From contig NZ_JACYGY010000001.1 in the NCBI RefSeq assembly GCF_015221875.1, positions 2,582,501 through 2,646,500 of the forward strand: a stretch of 64,000 bases of DNA. Reading direction: 5' to 3'. The stretch is from Dyadobacter subterraneus. GTDB taxonomy: Bacteria; Bacteroidota; Bacteroidia; Cytophagales; Spirosomataceae. A model generated the notes under the pieces. It was not told where the DNA came from, made no database searches, and saw only the letters and a list, made by a program, of their open reading frames with translations. Positions 48,472 through 56,851 of this stretch are shown here, piece by piece (the first letter of the stretch is position 1; each line of letters starts with the position of its first letter). The position numbers and the translations under genes are program-made.

Positions 48472-48527
48472 TCAATCTTTTGTCAAATCGATGGTTTCAA
48501 GCTGTCGCTTTTGACAAAGAATTTTCA

Positions 48528-49316
48528 TTACTCAATCCAAAAATTACCTTCAGAATAAGTTTTTGCTTTTCCGCCGATCAAAACCCGGTCCCCGTTATCG
48601 AAACAAAGCAGCTTTCCTGATCTTTCAGAAATTTGTTCTGCTTTCATTTCTTTTTTACCCAATAGTTCACTCCAATACGGTATAAGCGTACAATGCGCAG
48701 AACCCGTAACTGGATCTTCCAAAATTGAAGCCTGTGGGGTGAAGAATCTGGAAACAAAATCACAATTATCGCCTTTCGCAGTAACAATAACACCACCCGG
48801 ATCCAGATTCTCCTGATCGAATAAATTCCTGTCAATTTTAATATTTCTTATTTCACTTTCAGTATCGTAAACCAAAACATAATCTCTTGATTTGAGGACT
48901 GATTTAGGTTGTATGTTTAGCGATTTTTTGATGTTTTCAGGTAATTCGGCGGGTTGTGCTTTTCTGGATGGAAAGTTCAGGAAATACATTTCCTCACTTG
49001 TACTTACCACCAGTTCACCGCTTAAAGTATCGAAGATGATTTCTTCCTTCGGATAGTTCAAAATTGTTTTAAGTGCATGAGCCGTGGCTAAGGTGGCATG
49101 GCCGCAAAGATCCATTTCAATTTCAGGCGTAAACCATCTGAGATGAATCCGGTCACCGGTTATCACAAAAAATGCGGTTTCGGCAACTGCATTTTCCCGG
49201 GTGATTTTTAAAAGTATTTCGTCCGGCAGCCAGCTTTCCAGAGGAACCACGCAAGCTGGATTTCCTTCAAAAACCTTTTCTGTAAAAGCATCAATTTGAT
49301 ATAACCCGAACTTCAT
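48528..49316 (-). CDS. PhzF family isomerase/epimerase-like protein
   Basis: A 262-residue protein with the two-lobed diaminopimelate-epimerase-like fold of PhzF. The motifs FTEKVFEGNPACVVPLE and AVAETAFF (catalytic Glu near 46), DLCGHATLATAH (about 87-98) and the C-terminal DPVTGSAHCTLIPYW are all present. PhzF itself isomerises a dihydro-anthranilate; most single-copy homologues have unknown substrates. It has no link to the phosphonate locus, which is transcribed away from it. Confidence 0.9.
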   Translation of the reverse strand: MKFGLYQIDAFTEKVFEGNPACVVPLESWLPDEILLKITRENAVAETAFFVITGDRIHLRWFTPEIEMDLCGHATLATAHALKTILNYPKEEIIFDTLSGELVVSTSEEMYFLNFPSRKAQPAELPENIKKSLNIQPKSVLKSRDYVLVYDTESEIRNIKIDRNLFDQENLDPGGVIVTAKGDNCDFVSRFFTPQASILEDPVTGSAHCTLIPYWSELLGKKEMKAEQISERSGKLLCFDNGDRVLIGGKAKTYSEGNFWIE

Positions 49317-49799
49317 AATAGGCTGATTAATGTGAGGTCAAAATATTAACTTAATAACCGGTATGCTGCCGGCAATTTAAGGCAAAGAGCAGAAAATCGG
49401 CATGGAAAATCGTTTTAGTACTTTATTTTATTTGTTGATTTGAAAAGTTTACAAAAAATCCAGCCTTGGCGAAAGAAAAACAATTCATCGGCTGCGTTAT
49501 GATTTGTTTAGTATTAATTAACATTTACTTAATATACATTAAGTTTAAACCACTTAATTTTACAATATTAAAATAGTTCTTTTTGTTAATTGTTAAATAT
49601 TTATTAACTTATATTTGGTGATATTTTAATTTTAAAGTATTTTTATCTTGTAAATGTAATAGTTAGCAAATATTTGAATTTTAAAAAGTTAAGTAATAAT
49701 TGACTTGTTGTATTTGCTTGTATCACTAATTTGTTACTTAATCGTTTTTTTGATTTCTTTAATGTTTAGTATTAGTTCACCAATTAAACAGATATAAAA
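49317..49799. promoter_or_regulatory. AT-rich control region upstream of the phosphonate locus
   Basis: About 480 nt of very AT-rich DNA without a gene. TATATTTG at 49610-49617 fits the Bacteroidota -7 box, with a TTG 17 nt upstream as a possible -33 element. A GTTAAT/ATTAAC inverted pair lies just before it. If that promoter is used, the leader of the HAD gene would be about 180 nt, long enough for regulation. I saw no known riboswitch. Confidence 0.4.
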
Positions 49800-50504
49800 A
49801 TGTCAATTGAGCTTGTTGTGTTTGATATGGCTGGCACCACGGTAAAAGATAAAAATTTCGTGGGCATAGCTTTTCAGAATGCGATGGATAATTACGGCTA
49901 CCCAATCGCGATTGAAAACATCAATCCGATCATGGGATATGAGAAACCGGTCGCAATTAAAATGATGCTTGAAAAGCATGAACCGGAAAAGCAAAAAATA
50001 ACCGAAGCGCTCATAGATAGTATTCACACCGAGTTTGTTGACAGTATGATTAAATTCTATGAAACTTCAAATGATATTGTTCCGCTTCCGAATGTAGAAG
50101 ATACGTTTTTGAAGTTGCGTGAGGCAGGAATTAAAATCGCTCTGGATACTGGTTTTTCAAGAAATATTGCAGACGTTATTATGGGACGTTTGGGCTGGGC
50201 CGATAAAGTTGATTTCCTTGTAGCAAGTGATGAAGTGGAACACGGTCGTCCGTTTCCTGATATGATAGAAAAAATTAAGGCGGCCCTGGAAATTAAATCC
50301 TCGGAAGTAATAGCCAAAGTAGGCGATACCGAAGTAGATATTAATGAGGGAATCAACAGCGGCTGCAAATATGTGATTGGAGTTACAACCGGAGCTTTTA
50401 CGCGGGAAGAATTAATTCCATACAACCCTACGCATATCATCGATGATATTTCGGATGTCATCAATATTATTATGCCTCAAACAGTCACGACTCAACAAGA
50501 TTAG
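49800..50504 (+). CDS. Phosphonatase-like HAD hydrolase (PhnX-like)
   Basis: A 234-residue HAD-superfamily enzyme closest in pattern to phosphonoacetaldehyde hydrolase and its TIGR03351-type relatives. The nucleophile Asp9 sits in VFDMAGTTVKD. The cap carries IMGYEKPVAIKMML, where Lys49 lines up with the Schiff-base lysine of PhnX (in MGLLK of the Bacillus enzyme). Motif II is LDTGFSR and motifs III/IV are in AKVGDTEVDINEG. It would release phosphate from phosphonoacetaldehyde or a close analogue, giving an aldehyde. It lacks some C-terminal length of true PhnX (about 265 aa). It is cotranscribed with the FAD enzyme 11 nt downstream. Confidence 0.88.
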   Translation: MSIELVVFDMAGTTVKDKNFVGIAFQNAMDNYGYPIAIENINPIMGYEKPVAIKMMLEKHEPEKQKITEALIDSIHTEFVDSMIKFYETSNDIVPLPNVEDTFLKLREAGIKIALDTGFSRNIADVIMGRLGWADKVDFLVASDEVEHGRPFPDMIEKIKAALEIKSSEVIAKVGDTEVDINEGINSGCKYVIGVTTGAFTREELIPYNPTHIIDDISDVINIIMPQTVTTQQD

Positions 50505-50515
50505 ATATTAAAAAG

Positions 50516-51640
50516 ATGAGTAAATCAGCAATTGTGATCGGTGCAGGGATTGTTGGGCTGGCAACGGCACGCGCATTAGGTGCAAGGGGCTATCACGTTA
50601 CGGTTATCGAAAGATCAAGCAAGGCAGTTGGAGCCTCGATCCGCAATTTTGGTATGGTGTGGCCTATTGGGCAGCCGGAAGGAAAGATGTACGAAAGAGC
50701 TTTAAAGGCTAAAAGTATCTGGAAAGAAGTTTTAACGGGTGCAAAACTTTGGTTTCATGAAGGAGGAAGTTTGCATATGGCTTACCACCAGGATGAACTG
50801 AATGTTGTGAAAGAGATTGTTGAAGTGAGCGACAAACGGCCTGTTCGTGTATTAACGGCTCAGGAAACACTGGATATGTCGCCGGCCGTAAATGCAAACG
50901 GATTGTTGGGCTCCTTATTTTGTGAAGATGAAATGATCGTCGATCCAAGGCAGGCAATTGCCGGAATTCCGGCTTACCTTACTGAAAAATACGGTGTGAA
51001 TTTTATCTGGGATACTGCCATTGCCGAAGTGGATTATCCGACGGTAAGATCAGGCGCAAAACAGTGGGCGGCAGACGAAATTTTTGTATGCAGCGGTCAG
51101 GATTTTGAAACACTTTATCCAGCCATATTTTCAGCTTCACCATTAACGAAATGCAAGCTTCAGATGCTTAGGCTTGAAGCGCAGCCGGATAACTGGAAAA
51201 TTGGTCCGTCATTGTGTGGGGGACTATCTTTGATTCATTATGATGGTTTCAAAGCGGCGCCTTCTCTTGAAACATTGAAAGCGAGATACAAGGAAGAATA
51301 TGCAGAATATTTGAAATGGGGAATTCACGTGATGGCTTCACAAAATGGCCTTGGCGAGATTACGGTAGGTGATTCGCACGAATATGCACTGACCTTTGAT
51401 CCTTTTGACCGTGAATTTATCAATACGATGATTCTTGATTATCTGGCTACTTTTGCGCAGTTCAAATCGCCGAAAGTATTCCAGACATGGCATGGAATTT
51501 ACCCGAAAATGACAAACGGAAATACCGAAATTGTTTTAAAACCGGAGGATGGGGTTACCATCATTAATGGATTGGGCGGCGCAGGAATGACACTTTCATT
51601 CGGCCTTTGCGATCAGGTGATCGGCGGAACTTATCAATAG
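50516..51640 (+). CDS. FAD-dependent amine oxidoreductase, phosphonate-associated (TIGR03364 type)
   Basis: A 374-residue DAO-family flavoprotein. The dinucleotide fold is IVIGAGIVGLATARALGARG (about 6-25), followed by ASIRNFGMVWPIGQPEGKMY. The C-terminal GLGGAGMTLSFGLCDQV closes the FAD site. This subfamily is repeatedly found beside phosphonatase-like hydrolases and is thought to oxidatively deaminate or demethylate aminoethylphosphonate or its derivatives to phosphonoacetaldehyde, which would feed the HAD enzyme just upstream. The exact amine is inferred, not shown. Confidence 0.88.
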   Translation: MSKSAIVIGAGIVGLATARALGARGYHVTVIERSSKAVGASIRNFGMVWPIGQPEGKMYERALKAKSIWKEVLTGAKLWFHEGGSLHMAYHQDELNVVKEIVEVSDKRPVRVLTAQETLDMSPAVNANGLLGSLFCEDEMIVDPRQAIAGIPAYLTEKYGVNFIWDTAIAEVDYPTVRSGAKQWAADEIFVCSGQDFETLYPAIFSASPLTKCKLQMLRLEAQPDNWKIGPSLCGGLSLIHYDGFKAAPSLETLKARYKEEYAEYLKWGIHVMASQNGLGEITVGDSHEYALTFDPFDREFINTMILDYLATFAQFKSPKVFQTWHGIYPKMTNGNTEIVLKPEDGVTIINGLGGAGMTLSFGLCDQVIGGTYQ

Positions 51641-51651
51641 AAATAATTTAT

Positions 51652-51680
51652 ATCTGTGAGGACTCATATTCCTCACAGAT
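51652..51680 (+). terminator. Perfect hairpin between the HAD/FAD pair and susC
   Basis: ATCTGTGAGGA pairs perfectly with TCCTCACAGAT with a 7-nt loop, 11 nt after the FAD gene stop. It is not followed by a T run. It may partly end the first transcript or mark an mRNA processing point before susC. Confidence 0.6.
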
Positions 51681-51836
51681 TATTGAAATCGAATAATATC
51701 AGATCAGGTTATTGAGCCAGTTTGCTTTTCGCAGAATGGTATTGGCATTGTATTGAGCAAATGGCAGCTTTTTGCCTGCGCTCACCGGACTAGGATTGAA
51801 CAAATCAAAGCATATACCCATAAACTTGATACTAGG

Positions 51837-54800
51837 ATGAAACCTCTCTCTACAAAACGTTTCCAGCTGAAAAGTGCCGGATTGTTTGCGTTTGGGATAC
51901 TGATTGCCAACGGGAATTTCAGCCCGGTGCACGCCGCAGTCAAAACCCGATTTCCGGATTTGGAAGTCAACAAAGCCGGGACAAACACCTTGACTGGAAA
52001 AAATAAAGCGATAGAAAATATTCTAGCGTATAACAGTAATCGTTCGATATCAGATGCCGTTAGTGCTGATATTAATGTCAAGGGAAAGGTAACGGATTCA
52101 AAAGGACAGAGTCTTCCTGGTGTTAATATTGTGATCAAAGATTCGCAAAAAGGCACTGCGAGTGATGCGGACGGAAACTTTCAGATTGCGGTCGGCTCAA
52201 CTGCTGACATACTGGTATTTTCTTTTATCGGGTATAAGACCCAGCAGGTAATAGTAGGCGGAAAAACATCTGTCGACGTGACCATGCAAGAAGATAACAA
52301 TGTTTTGGATGAGGTTGTTGTAACGGCACTGGGTATCAGCAGAGAGAAAAAATCACTTGGGTATTCAACACAGCAGGTTAAAGGTGAGATACTTAACGAG
52401 TCTCCTGCTTCCAATTTCGTCAATAACCTTTCCGGGAAAATCGCCGGTGTCAATATCAGTGGAGCAGGCGGCGTTGGTTCGTCTGCAAGGATTGTAATCA
52501 GGGGAGAATCTTCTTTGTCCATGCAAAGCCAGCCGCTTTTTATTATCGACGGAGTTCCAGTTGGTAATGATAATACAAATAATAGTGGTTCAGCAGATTA
52601 CGGAAATAGTGCGTCAGAAATAAATCCGGCTGATATTGAGTCGGTTAACGTTTTAAAAGGTCCTGCGGCAGCTGCCTTGTACGGTTCACGTGCGGCGAGA
52701 GGCGCGATTGTGATCACAACGAAAAAAGGCAGCAACCGAAAAGGCGTTGGCGTAAGTTTTAACTCGTATATATTCGGTACCAAAGTAGGACGGCTGCCGA
52801 AATTCCAGAATCAGTTTGGTCAGGGAAATAACGGACAATATGACGGATCGAATTTTGGAGCAAGCTGGTCGGCTTATCCAAATGGAAATAATGATGATTA
52901 TGATGAAAGCTGGGGGCCAAGAATGGATATCGGAACTACAAGAGCTCAGTTTGATTCCCCAACTACCAATGGTTATCGGGGCGGTGATGTAGCTGTCAGC
53001 AACAGAGGTGACGTGCTGCAGACACCCTGGGTTTCACAACCAAATAACGTGAAGGATTTCTTTACCACCGGGAAAAAGTACTATAACAACCTAGCTTTCT
53101 CTGGCGGAAACGAGCATGGAGATTACCGTCTTTCCCTTACTTCGTTAAATGAAAAAGGTGTTATCCCCAATAACAATCTGGATCGTTACCAGGTGAATTT
53201 AAACAGCTCTTACAAACTATCTAAAAAACTGACTTCTTCGATCAATATCAATTATGTAAGACAAACCAGCGACAATCGGCCGGATAATGGTTATGGTCGC
53301 AGCACGTTCATGTATTTCTTTACCTGGATGGGCAGAAATGTGAACATGAACAGTCTGAAAAATTACTGGCAGCCAGGTTTGGAAGGAATTCGTCAGTATC
53401 AATATAACTACGGTGAAAATCATAACAATCCATTCTTCCTTCAATATCAGGACACGAAGGGGCAGAACAAAGATCGCGTTTATGGAAACGTTGCACTCGA
53501 ATATGCCTTCACAGATCATTTGAAATTAAAGGCGCGTGTTGCAGACGATTTTTACAACGATTTCAGACCAATGCAGTGGGCCGTAAGTACGGTTGATTAT
53601 GAAAGCGGTCGCTATGAAATTGTTCAAATCAAAAATGAAGAACGCAATGCAGATTTCCTGTTGACTTACAACAACACAACCCGGAATGGAGATTTTGGTA
53701 TCAATGTTTCAGCTGGTGGAAACCGTTTTGACAACAATGGCCATAGCGAAGATGTAGCTGCTCCGCAACTGCTGATTCCAGGTGTTTACAGCATTGGAAA
53801 TACGGGAACTGCTTTAACGGGAAGTTCAAGTAAATTCAAAAAACGGATCAACAGTCTTTACGGTACTGCCAATCTGAATTATAAAGATTATGTTTACCTG
53901 GATGTAACTGCACGTAACGACTGGTCAAGTACATTACCCGCTGGAAATAATTCGTATTTCTATCCTTCTGTCAGTTTGAATGGAAATCTTAAAAGCATTT
54001 TCAATCTTCCTGAATTTTTCAGCCAGGCACAGTTAAGAGGAAGCTGGGCGAAAGTGGGTAATGACACAGGTCCATATGCTTTGAAAAATACATACAATTA
54101 TGCATCGCCCTGGGGAAGTAATTATGCTTTGGTTGGTACAGGATCACTTTTGAACCCAAAATTGAAACCTGAAATCATCACAACTTATGAAATTGGGACC
54201 GCTGTAAGCTTTTTCCAAAACCGTTTAGGATTTGATGTAACGTATTACAATGCGCTATCCAAGAATCAGATCATCAGCCTTCCTTCGGTACAAAGCTCAG
54301 GCGCTACAAGCAGACAAATCAATGCCGGTGAAATCAGAAATAAAGGTGTTGAAGTTGTCTTGAATTTTACACCCATTAAAACAGGCGATTTCAAATGGAA
54401 TATTACCGTAAACTGGTCTCATAATGTAGGGAAACTTCTTTCTTTAACACCTGATGTTGATAAAATTGTTCAGGCTGCTCCTGGTGAAGATGCTTCTATT
54501 CAGGCTCGGGTTGGACAAAAAATGGGATCAATTTGGGGACCTGGTTACCAAAGAGTTCCAGACGGACCCATGAAAGGAAATGTGATCATCTTCAACGATT
54601 CTTATCCAAGAGGTACCAGCGAAGATATTTATCTGGGAAATTATCATCCGGACTGGACTGGTGGAATCTATAACCAGTTGACATACAAAGGGCTAAGTCT
54701 GAATTTTATGTTTGGCGGTCAATATGGCGGTAAGTTTGTTTCCCGATTCTACAACAAAGCAGTTGGTTCTGGTCAGTTAGAAGAAAGTGCAGTGGGACGT

Positions 54801-55250
54801 GGCGCTCGTACGCCGGGTAAGGAATATGATGGCAAGTATTATATTCCGGGTGCGGCACTTATGGCAGACGGATCTTACCAGCCAAATAACACCAGTACAG
54901 ACGGAACATACAGCACTGGTGTTTATGGAACTAATGCACGGTATTTCATCAAAAAACCGCTGGATCACATTTCGGAAGCACAGCTTTTCAGCTCAACTTA
55001 TTTCAAGCTGCGTGAACTTTCGATCGGGTATTCTTTGCCTTCAAAATGGCTTGCAAATGGCAAATTCATAAAAACGGCGAAAATCTCCGTTACCGGCAGA
55101 AATCTGTTCCTGATTACGCCAAAAAGCAATAAACATTTTGATCCGGAAGTTACAACGGCAACGGATGGCAGCGGTTTAATCCCTGGATTTGAAAATATGA
55201 GTACTCCTTCCACAAGGGAAATGGGTGTTAGTTTGAACTTGATTTTTTAA
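51837..55250 (+). CDS. SusC/RagA family TonB-linked outer membrane protein
   Basis: A 1137-residue TonB-dependent transporter. The signal peptide ends near PVHA. A carboxypeptidase-like domain (VKGKVTDSKGQSLPGVNIVI) is followed by the TonB-box-like VLDEVVVTALG, the SusC plug motif PLFIIDGVPVG, and GPAAAALYGSRAARGAIVITTKKG. A 22-strand barrel then runs to the terminal TREMGVSLNLIF. No STN domain is seen, so it is not directly an anti-sigma partner. The frame is open 28 codons upstream; ATG 51837 is chosen because it begins the signal peptide. It is paired with susD 18 nt downstream and should import the locus substrate. Confidence 0.95.
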   Translation: MKPLSTKRFQLKSAGLFAFGILIANGNFSPVHAAVKTRFPDLEVNKAGTNTLTGKNKAIENILAYNSNRSISDAVSADINVKGKVTDSKGQSLPGVNIVIKDSQKGTASDADGNFQIAVGSTADILVFSFIGYKTQQVIVGGKTSVDVTMQEDNNVLDEVVVTALGISREKKSLGYSTQQVKGEILNESPASNFVNNLSGKIAGVNISGAGGVGSSARIVIRGESSLSMQSQPLFIIDGVPVGNDNTNNSGSADYGNSASEINPADIESVNVLKGPAAAALYGSRAARGAIVITTKKGSNRKGVGVSFNSYIFGTKVGRLPKFQNQFGQGNNGQYDGSNFGASWSAYPNGNNDDYDESWGPRMDIGTTRAQFDSPTTNGYRGGDVAVSNRGDVLQTPWVSQPNNVKDFFTTGKKYYNNLAFSGGNEHGDYRLSLTSLNEKGVIPNNNLDRYQVNLNSSYKLSKKLTSSININYVRQTSDNRPDNGYGRSTFMYFFTWMGRNVNMNSLKNYWQPGLEGIRQYQYNYGENHNNPFFLQYQDTKGQNKDRVYGNVALEYAFTDHLKLKARVADDFYNDFRPMQWAVSTVDYESGRYEIVQIKNEERNADFLLTYNNTTRNGDFGINVSAGGNRFDNNGHSEDVAAPQLLIPGVYSIGNTGTALTGSSSKFKKRINSLYGTANLNYKDYVYLDVTARNDWSSTLPAGNNSYFYPSVSLNGNLKSIFNLPEFFSQAQLRGSWAKVGNDTGPYALKNTYNYASPWGSNYALVGTGSLLNPKLKPEIITTYEIGTAVSFFQNRLGFDVTYYNALSKNQIISLPSVQSSGATSRQINAGEIRNKGVEVVLNFTPIKTGDFKWNITVNWSHNVGKLLSLTPDVDKIVQAAPGEDASIQARVGQKMGSIWGPGYQRVPDGPMKGNVIIFNDSYPRGTSEDIYLGNYHPDWTGGIYNQLTYKGLSLNFMFGGQYGGKFVSRFYNKAVGSGQLEESAVGRGARTPGKEYDGKYYIPGAALMADGSYQPNNTSTDGTYSTGVYGTNARYFIKKPLDHISEAQLFSSTYFKLRELSIGYSLPSKWLANGKFIKTAKISVTGRNLFLITPKSNKHFDPEVTTATDGSGLIPGFENMSTPSTREMGVSLNLIF

Positions 55251-55268
55251 ACGGCAAAACCAGAAATT

Positions 55269-56816
55269 ATGAAAAAGTTAAGCTTTATACCATTCTTGTT
55301 ACTGCTGCTGAGTTTAAGCTGTACCAACGACTTTGAAAAAATAAATACAAATCCCAATTCACCCGATGAAGTAACGAATGTTGGGCTTTTGTTACCCAAT
55401 GCAATACGTTCCGCCGTTAACAATAACTTTTCAAGTTCTTACGACCGGGGGAGTATAGCGGCAAATTTAATTGCCTCCGATTACGCAAGTAATTTCAGCA
55501 ACTGGGCGCGGGCAGATGCAAGCGGCTACTTTTTATGGAACAATTATGATTACATCCGTGATCTGAACGAAGTTATTATGCTTTCGGAAGAGAAAGGTTT
55601 AAAAAATTATAAAGGAATTGCCATGGTGCTCCGGTCATGGCTGTTTCAAAATCTGACCGATATTTATGGCCCGATTCCTTTTCGCGATGCGGCCAGTGCA
55701 AAACTTACCGGCATCAGTAATCCAACATACGAATCTCAGAAAGCAGTTTATGCCGGATTACTGGCAGATCTTGAAGAAGCTAATACTTTGTTAAGTACCG
55801 GAACTGAGTCGGTAACAGGTGATATTCTTTATAACGGCAGCACTTCCAGTTGGCGAAAATTCGGGAACAGTTTAAGATTGCGCCTATTGATGCGTCAATC
55901 CAAGAGAGTTGATCCGACGGCAGAAATGAAAAAAATGGTTGGTGATGTTACAACCTATCCGGTTTTTACATCAAACGCGGATCAGGCGGCACTGGAATAT
56001 ATCGCTGATATTCCAGCTAACGAATCTCCTTTCTACCGTTCGGGAAATGGGGGAACAAGCACGAAAATTTCCAAACAGCTTGTCGATTACCTGATCGAAA
56101 TGAACGACAAAAGACTTTATGTTTATGCACTTCCAACGCCGGCAAGCAGCGCAATTGATGCCAGTGGAAATCGCCCTGATCCTTCTAAATTCGTTTATGC
56201 AGGTGATCTTAATGGGATAGGATCATTGCCAAATGCCAATATTACTTCTCCGACGGGCATGTTGTGGATGTCGATTCAATACAGCCCGGACCTTGCCAAT
56301 GCAAAAGCAGGCGAAGGTATATTGATGAGTTATTCCGAGTTACAATTTATTCTGGCAGAAGCCGCGGAAAAGGGTTATATCACGGGTGGATCAACAGCGG
56401 CAGAAAAGTATTATCAAAATGGAATAAAAGATCAGTTTACTTATCTGGCTTCTCGCATTCCTGCAAATTACGCAACTTCTTACCTGAAACTTACTCCGGC
56501 AGGTATCACGGCTGACGATGCCTATTTCAAACAGGATGCCGTTGCATATACCGGAACGAGCGCTCAAAAGCTTGAAAAAATTGGTATTCAAAAATGGATT
56601 TCGTTGTATCTTGTTGGTTATGAAGCGTGGTCTGAATGGAGAAGAACGGGGATTCCGACAATTCCGGTTGGGCCGGTGGGACCTGGATATATTCCAAGGA
56701 GAATGTTTTATCCGGCGGATGAGCTGCGGATTAATGAAGCGAATTATGCCAAAGGCGTTGCTTTACTAGGCGGTGCGGATGATTTGAAAACACGTGTCTG
56801 GTGGGATAAACAATAA
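55269..56816 (+). CDS. SusD/RagB family nutrient-binding lipoprotein
   Basis: A 515-residue outer-membrane lipoprotein with signal FLLLLLSLSCTND (lipidated Cys near 18). It belongs to the SusD-like group with FEKINTNPNSPDEV, a TPR-like helical core (NYKGIAMVLRSWLFQNLTDI), GPIPFRDA, and QFILAEAAEKGYI. SusD proteins cap the SusC channel and bind the substrate. Here the partner genes suggest a phosphonate-bearing lipid or glycan head group rather than a plain glycan. Confidence 0.95.
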   Translation: MKKLSFIPFLLLLLSLSCTNDFEKINTNPNSPDEVTNVGLLLPNAIRSAVNNNFSSSYDRGSIAANLIASDYASNFSNWARADASGYFLWNNYDYIRDLNEVIMLSEEKGLKNYKGIAMVLRSWLFQNLTDIYGPIPFRDAASAKLTGISNPTYESQKAVYAGLLADLEEANTLLSTGTESVTGDILYNGSTSSWRKFGNSLRLRLLMRQSKRVDPTAEMKKMVGDVTTYPVFTSNADQAALEYIADIPANESPFYRSGNGGTSTKISKQLVDYLIEMNDKRLYVYALPTPASSAIDASGNRPDPSKFVYAGDLNGIGSLPNANITSPTGMLWMSIQYSPDLANAKAGEGILMSYSELQFILAEAAEKGYITGGSTAAEKYYQNGIKDQFTYLASRIPANYATSYLKLTPAGITADDAYFKQDAVAYTGTSAQKLEKIGIQKWISLYLVGYEAWSEWRRTGIPTIPVGPVGPGYIPRRMFYPADELRINEANYAKGVALLGGADDLKTRVWWDKQ

Positions 56817-56851
56817 GTATTAAATGAATTTAAGGAGTAAATATTAACGTG

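Noticed and set aside
48528..49316. PhzF gene as part of the phosphonate locus
   Set aside because: It is divergently transcribed, separated by about 480 nt, and its family has no link to phosphonates.
51753..51836. 28-codon extension of susC starting at TTG
   Set aside because: The sequence after ATG 51837 is a complete signal peptide, and the extension would bury it.
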